This document shows, one piece after another, positions 5,791 through 9,666 of a DNA stretch of 9,666 nucleotides (position 1 is the first letter of the stretch; each line of letters opens with the position of its first letter). The notes under the pieces are model-generated. The model worked only from the letters and a program-made list of their open reading frames with translations, was not told where the DNA came from and ran no database searches. The position numbers and the translations under genes were made by a program. The stretch is taken from NCBI GenBank assembly GCA_002381225.1, contig DFSS01000045.1:491-10156 (forward strand). Direction: 5' to 3'. This DNA comes from Flavobacteriales bacterium UBA3431. Its GTDB lineage: Bacteria > Bacteroidota > Bacteroidia > Flavobacteriales > Schleiferiaceae.

Positions 5791-6552
5791 CTAGCCCTCT
5801 AGCTCAATCAGCACCGGACAGTGGTCGCTGCCATACTCTTCCGTCAAGATGTCCGTGCGGGTCACACGAGGCATCAGGCGCTCCGATACCACATGGTAGT
5901 CCAATCGCCATCCGATGTTCTTCGCCCGCGCTCCCGAGCGCATGCTCCACCATGAAAACTTCACCTCCTCGGGGTGTTGGGCGCGCCATGAATCCACAAA
6001 TCCCTTGCTCAACAGGTAATCCATACCGTCAATTTCCGCTTGAGTATAACCGGGGGTCTTGTTGTAGTTGGACTTGGGATTAGAAAGATCTATTTCCTGA
6101 TGGGCCACATTCAGATCGCCACAATAGACAATGGGTTTCTTTTCATCGTAATTGGCAAGCAAGTTGGCGATATCGCGGTCCCACGCTTGGCGGTTGGGAA
6201 TTCGGCTCAAGTCGCCCTTGGAATTGGGGACATACGCCGTAGCCACGTAGAAATGGGGAAATTCGGCCACAATAAGGCGACCTTCTCCGTCATGTTCGGG
6301 CAGGCCCACCCCCACTTTAACGCTCAGTGGAGCTTCTTTCGAAATTAATGCGGTACCGCTGTAGCCCTTCTTTTCAGCCGAGTGCGCATACACGTGGTAG
6401 CCCGCGCCAAAAAGGACTTCTGCCACTTGTTCTTCGGTGGCCTTCGTCTCTTGAAAACACACGACATCCGCATCCCATGCGGCCAATTGATCCAGGAGGC
6501 CCTTGGTCGCAGCCGCCCGAATTCCATTCACATTCCAGGAAATAATTTTCAT
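5791..6552 (-). CDS. xth: Exodeoxyribonuclease III (AP endonuclease, ExoIII/APE1 family)
   Basis: A 253-residue enzyme of base-excision repair that cuts DNA at abasic sites and removes 3' blocking groups. All the motifs of the Mg2+-dependent endonuclease/exonuclease/phosphatase fold are present: WNVNGIRA (N7), Q34-E35-T-K for metal binding, GYSGTA (63-68), TAYVPN with Y107, the catalytic G-D146-L-N148-V-A, WRLDYHVVS with D218, and the terminal G-S-D243-H244-C-P-V. Length is normal for the family, and the start at MKIISWNVNG is the family start, with no room for an extension. It is divergent from the lipoprotein gene across a 45-bp gap. A TACCTTTA box lies 4 nt before the ATG. Whether the main activity is AP endonuclease or 3'-5' exonuclease cannot be read from the sequence. 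Confidence 0.96.
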   Translation of the reverse strand: MKIISWNVNGIRAAATKGLLDQLAAWDADVVCFQETKATEEQVAEVLFGAGYHVYAHSAEKKGYSGTALISKEAPLSVKVGVGLPEHDGEGRLIVAEFPHFYVATAYVPNSKGDLSRIPNRQAWDRDIANLLANYDEKKPIVYCGDLNVAHQEIDLSNPKSNYNKTPGYTQAEIDGMDYLLSKGFVDSWRAQHPEEVKFSWWSMRSGARAKNIGWRLDYHVVSERLMPRVTRTDILTEEYGSDHCPVLIELEG

Positions 6553-6556
6553 GCCT

Positions 6557-6564
6557 TAAAGGTA
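6557..6564 (-). promoter_or_regulatory. Putative -7 promoter box of xth (TACCTTTA)
   Basis: TACCTTTA on the minus strand is one base from TAnnTTTG and stands 4 nt (AGGC) before the ATG at 6552. GGGCTAGG lies immediately upstream, as near the VIT box. The space up to the divergent lipoprotein gene is so short that any -33 element would overlap the start of that gene. AAGG next to the ATG is too close to serve as a Shine-Dalgarno sequence. Confidence 0.45.
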
Positions 6565-6585
6565 CCTAGCCCACACAGAATTGCC

Positions 6586-6593
6586 GAACTTTC
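6586..6593 (+). promoter_or_regulatory. Degenerate box at promoter position of the lipoprotein gene (GAACTTTC)
   Basis: GAACTTTC keeps the A and TTT of TAnnTTTG and lies exactly 4 nt (CACC) before the ATG at 6598, the same spacing as the better boxes of dnaX, VIT, xth and the O-antigen ligase gene. It lacks the first T and the last G, so on its own it would not be called. It is listed because the position matches. Confidence 0.2.
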
Positions 6594-6597
6594 CACC

Positions 6598-7269
6598 ATG
6601 GGAGTTATCCACAAATGCCTTTTGGGAGCCGCCGCAGTGTTGGCCATCAGTTGCCAACCGCGCTGGGTGAATTCGGGCAGTTATCAGTTTGCCAACAATG
6701 CCCAATTGGTGCAACGCGAATCGTTGCAAATCCTTTCTTTTCCAGGGGCTATTTCCACGGGGCAATTTCAACAAAACTTGACCCTGGGAGATCGAGGGAC
6801 GCTTTTAACACACATCGTGTTTTTCTCCCCAAAAGAAGGCCATATTCAACGCTATCAGCTCGTGAGCACGTCCAGCCCGTCGTATGCAGCCAACTTTACA
6901 GACGGCCTCATGGAAGTCTATGAAGGGGAGTTGGGTTTGTACCCCAATGAACGCCTTTCGCTCCCTGCTGGCCCGCTCTACCACCCCGTTATGGCCCCCC
7001 AGTACCCTTTGGTGGTGGACGCCATTTGGAAGCTCAAAGTGGGCCAAGAGCACTTGCTCACCATGGTGCAGCCGCCTAAGGGCAATATCAGTATTGCGAG
7101 CTACTATTTGGCCCAAAAAACGGCCAAAGAGCGCATCTATTTATACCGGAATGATAGCAACGTAGGCACCCTCACCTATCAAAAAAAACAGGGTCGCTGG
7201 GTCCTCCTAAAGGCAGACCTTCTCAACCAGGATGTGCCCTATATCTGGGAGCGAATGGAGCAGCCCTAG
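6598..7269 (+). CDS. Uncharacterised lipoprotein
   Basis: A 223-residue protein whose family I do not recognise. The N-terminus MGVIHKCLLGAAAVLAISC is a short signal peptide with a basic start, a hydrophobic core and a lipobox (A16-I-S-C19), so it should be processed by signal peptidase II and lipidated at C19. The residues after the cysteine (QPRWVNS) lack the acidic cluster used as a surface-export signal in Bacteroidota lipoproteins, so a periplasm-facing location is more likely. The mature part has about 204 residues rich in aromatic residues and alternating hydrophobic stretches (for example LLTHIVFFSP, GTLTYQKKQGRWVLLKADLL), suggesting mostly beta structure. No catalytic motif or cysteine pair is evident. 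The frame is open back to 6382, but the only sensible start is the ATG before the signal peptide. It ends 3 bp before the icmF stop codon on the other strand. Confidence 0.85.
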   Translation: MGVIHKCLLGAAAVLAISCQPRWVNSGSYQFANNAQLVQRESLQILSFPGAISTGQFQQNLTLGDRGTLLTHIVFFSPKEGHIQRYQLVSTSSPSYAANFTDGLMEVYEGELGLYPNERLSLPAGPLYHPVMAPQYPLVVDAIWKLKVGQEHLLTMVQPPKGNISIASYYLAQKTAKERIYLYRNDSNVGTLTYQKKQGRWVLLKADLLNQDVPYIWERMEQP

Positions 7270-7272
7270 CGT

Positions 7273-9666
7273 TTACATGTTTCGGCGGTACTGACCGCCC
7301 ACCGCAAACATCGCTTCGGTCATTTGACCCAAGGAGCAAACCTTGGCCGCGTCCATAATCGCCTCGAAGACGTTGCCGCCGGAAAGGGCCGCAATCTGAA
7401 TGGCCGCCAAGGCCGCCGAGGACTTGTCCCCCGACGCCTGCTGCAAAGCATTTACCGTGGCGATTTGGTCCTCTTTTTCCGCTTCTGTCGCACGAATGAC
7501 CTCGCCCGGAATCAGGGTGGGCGATCCTTTGGAACTCAAGAAGGTATTCACACCGATAATGGGGTATTCCCCCGTGTGTTTGAGCATCTCATAATGCATG
7601 GACTCCTCTTGAATCTTGCCGCGCTGGTACATCGTTTCCATGGCGCCGAGGACGCCGCCGCGCTCCGTGATGCGGTCAAATTCCACCATCACCGCGTCTT
7701 CGACGAGCTCGGTGAGCTCCTCAATAATGAAGGAGCCTTGGAGCGGGTTTTCATTCTTCGCGAGACCCAATTCCTTGTTGATGATCAACTGGATGGCCAT
7801 AGCTCGGCGAACCGACTCCTCGGTGGGTGTCGTGATGGCTTCGTCATAGGCATTGGTATGCAGCGAGTTGCAGTTGTCGTAGATAGCATACAGCGCCTGC
7901 AAGGTGGTCCGAATGTCATTGAAGTCAATCTCCTGGGCATGCAAGGATCGGCCCGAAGTCTGGATGTGGTACTTCAACATTTGGGCACGAGGATCCGCAC
8001 CGTACTTGGTCTTCAGGGCCTTGGCCCAAACGCGGCGGGCCACACGGCCGATCACGGCATATTCCGGATCGATGCCATTTGAGAAGAAGAAGCTCAGGTT
8101 GGGACCGAATGCATTAATGTCCATGCCTCGGCTCAAATAGTACTCCACATAGGTGAAGCCATTGGCTAAGGTGAAGGCCAATTGCGTGATGGGGTTGGCA
8201 CCTGCCTCAGCAATGTGGTAACCGGAAATGGAAACAGAATAGAAGTTTCGAACCTTCTGATCGATGAAGTAGGCCTGCACGTCACCCATCAAGCGCAGGG
8301 CGTACTCCGTCGAGAAAATGCAGGTATTTTGCGCCTGGTCTTCCTTGAGAATGTCCGCTTGGACCGTTCCGCGCGTCGTACTCAATGCCTCCGCCTTGAT
8401 CTTCGCGTAGACCTCCGCAGGCAGGACTTCATCGCCCGTGACGCCCAAAAGCATCAAACCGAGGCCATTGTTGCCTTCGGGAAGCCCGCCTTGGTAGGCC
8501 GGGCGGGGCAAACCTTGGTCGTCGTACTTGGCCTTTTTGACGGCCTCCACCTTCGCTTCTAGGCCGTTTGCGGTGATGTATTTCTCGCATTGCTGATCCA
8601 CGGCGGCATTCAAAAAGAAGCCGAGCAGCATGGGCGCCGGACCGTTGATGGTCATGGAAACCGAAGTCGTGGGATCGCAGAGGTCAAACCCGCTGTAGAG
8701 CTTTTTGGCATCGTCCAGGCAGCAGATGCTGACGCCCGCATTGCCAATCTTGCCGTAGATGTCCGGACGACGACCGGGGTCGTGCCCGTACAGCGTGACC
8801 GAATCAAAGGCTGTGCTCAAACGCTTGGCTGGCATGCCTAACGAAACATAGTGGAAGCGCTTGTTGGTGCGCTCGGGACCTCCCTCTCCGGCAAACATGC
8901 GGGTGGGATCCTCTGCCGTGCGTTTGAACGGATAAATCCCCGCCGTGTAAGGAAAGTCTCCGGGAACATTTTCCTGCAAGAGCCAACGAAGTTGGTCGCC
9001 CCAGCTGCGGTAGCGCGGCGTGGACACCTTTGGAATCTTTTTGCCGCTTAGGGACAGGGAATGCGTGGGGACTTTGATGTCCTTGCCGCGCACTTGGTAG
9101 ATGTATTCGTCCGCCTTGTAGCGATCGCGCAGGGCATCCCAGCCTTGGATCAAATCCCAGTTGTAAGGGTCCAAATCGCGTTTCTTCTTCTCGAAGGCCT
9201 CCTGCAGGCCTTTGATCAGGCGGTCTTTATCGTCCAAATCGGTGGCGGAAAGCGCGTGCATGGACCCTTGCAGTTGGTAGAGTGCCTCGGCCACGTTGGA
9301 TTGCTGAAGCACCCAGTCGTTGTAGCCCCGAATTCCTTCCGAGATTTCGCTGAGGTAGCGCGTTCGGGCCGGAGGAATGATGTAAATCTTCTCACTCTGC
9401 GCCCCTTCATCCGAAGTGTTGGTCGCCAATTCGCTTGCACCCGCTTTTTCCACCAAAGCCTGCATCACCGCGGCAAAGAGGCGGTTGGTACCCGGATCAT
9501 TGAATTGAGAGGCCATGGTGCCAAACACCGGCATGTCCTCCACGGCATCGTCCCAACGGTTGTGGTTGCGCTGCACCTGCTTCTTCACATCCCGGAGAGC
9601 ATCCAAAGCCCCGCGCTTGTCAAACTTGTTCAAGGCGATTAGGTCCGCAAAGTCCAACATGTCAAT
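7273..9666 (-). CDS. icmF: Fused isobutyryl-CoA mutase IcmF, C-terminal part (5' end outside window)
   Basis: The last 797 residues of an adenosylcobalamin-dependent acyl-CoA mutase, open to the window edge; IcmF proteins are about 1,100 residues, so the B12-binding domain and Walker A are missing. Residue numbers here count from the internal Met codon at 9660. The piece opens inside the MeaB-like GTPase domain with the G4 motif NKFD (11-14), then a linker ending at IIPPARTRYLSEISEGIRGY (94-113). The mutase TIM barrel follows: FPYTAGIYPFKR (236-247), MFAGEGGPERTN (255-266), TSVSMTINGPAPM (332-344), GTVQADILKEDQAQN (431-445) and SGYHIAEAGA (479-488) with the catalytic His482. F256 and Q444 occupy the positions that are Tyr and Arg in methylmalonyl-CoA mutase, favouring isobutyryl-/n-butyryl-CoA. 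The GTPase domain acts as the chaperone that loads and protects the cofactor. A methylmalonyl-CoA mutase label would be a misannotation. Confidence 0.95.
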   Translation of the reverse strand: MDMLDFADLIALNKFDKRGALDALRDVKKQVQRNHNRWDDAVEDMPVFGTMASQFNDPGTNRLFAAVMQALVEKAGASELATNTSDEGAQSEKIYIIPPARTRYLSEISEGIRGYNDWVLQQSNVAEALYQLQGSMHALSATDLDDKDRLIKGLQEAFEKKKRDLDPYNWDLIQGWDALRDRYKADEYIYQVRGKDIKVPTHSLSLSGKKIPKVSTPRYRSWGDQLRWLLQENVPGDFPYTAGIYPFKRTAEDPTRMFAGEGGPERTNKRFHYVSLGMPAKRLSTAFDSVTLYGHDPGRRPDIYGKIGNAGVSICCLDDAKKLYSGFDLCDPTTSVSMTINGPAPMLLGFFLNAAVDQQCEKYITANGLEAKVEAVKKAKYDDQGLPRPAYQGGLPEGNNGLGLMLLGVTGDEVLPAEVYAKIKAEALSTTRGTVQADILKEDQAQNTCIFSTEYALRLMGDVQAYFIDQKVRNFYSVSISGYHIAEAGANPITQLAFTLANGFTYVEYYLSRGMDINAFGPNLSFFFSNGIDPEYAVIGRVARRVWAKALKTKYGADPRAQMLKYHIQTSGRSLHAQEIDFNDIRTTLQALYAIYDNCNSLHTNAYDEAITTPTEESVRRAMAIQLIINKELGLAKNENPLQGSFIIEELTELVEDAVMVEFDRITERGGVLGAMETMYQRGKIQEESMHYEMLKHTGEYPIIGVNTFLSSKGSPTLIPGEVIRATEAEKEDQIATVNALQQASGDKSSAALAAIQIAALSGGNVFEAIMDAAKVCSLGQMTEAMFAVGGQYRRNM

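Noticed and set aside
6382..6597. 72-codon upstream extension of the lipoprotein frame
   Set aside because: It runs antisense through xth and would bury the signal peptide and lipobox internally.
9061..9642. Plus-strand open frame of 193 codons, and a similar 252-codon frame at 7324-8082
   Set aside because: Both are antisense to the well-supported icmF coding frame; the sequences are low in motif content and reflect codon bias on the other strand.
1..9666. Mobile element, CRISPR array, tRNA, defence or biosynthetic system
   Set aside because: No transposase, integrase, repeat-spacer pattern, tRNA fold or defence-type gene set was seen; nearly all the sequence is accounted for by housekeeping and metabolic genes.

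Overview
The window looks like ordinary chromosomal sequence from a member of the Bacteroidota, probably a Flavobacteriales-like lineage of moderate GC content. The evidence is the DnaX form that lacks the zinc-binding cysteines, the typical Bacteroidota bS6-bS18-bL9 proteins, TAnnTTTG-type -7 promoter boxes and the near absence of Shine-Dalgarno sequences. No phage, insertion sequence, CRISPR array, tRNA or rRNA was recognised. Genus assignment is not possible from this stretch alone.

Layout, left to right. Positions 1-5559 are all read from the minus strand. In transcription order they are: rpsF, rpsR and rplI (5559 down to 4460), closed by a strong intrinsic terminator at 4412-4438; then a tightly packed run of an O-antigen ligase/polymerase-like protein with a TPR tail (4398-2473), a VIT1/CCC1 iron/manganese transporter (2456-1683), a CruF-like carotenoid biosynthesis membrane protein (1676-1038) and the N-terminal two thirds of DNA polymerase III gamma/tau, dnaX (1013 to the window edge). 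A gene-free spacer of about 190 bp (5599-5790) separates the ribosomal operon from exonuclease III (xth, minus, 6552-5791). xth is divergent from an uncharacterised lipoprotein gene (plus, 6598-7269). The lipoprotein gene runs convergently, with a 3-bp gap, into the large 3' part of icmF (minus, 7273 to the right edge), the fused isobutyryl-CoA mutase with its GTPase chaperone domain.

Functionally this is a mixture: translation (rpsF-rpsR-rplI), replication and repair (dnaX, xth), cell-surface polysaccharide (O-antigen ligase), metal homeostasis (VIT), pigment (CruF-like) and B12-dependent acyl-CoA metabolism (icmF). I see no sign that these form one dedicated system.

The most interesting signal is regulatory. 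Four genes (dnaX, the VIT gene, the O-antigen ligase gene and xth) have a TAnnTTTG or TAnnTTTA box exactly 4 nt before the ATG, and the lipoprotein gene has a degenerate version at the same distance. rpsF instead has a perfect box 20 nt upstream, and the genes inside operons (rpsR, rplI and the carotenoid gene) have none. If these boxes are the -7 promoter element, transcription would start at or next to the AUG, giving leaderless or nearly leaderless mRNAs.
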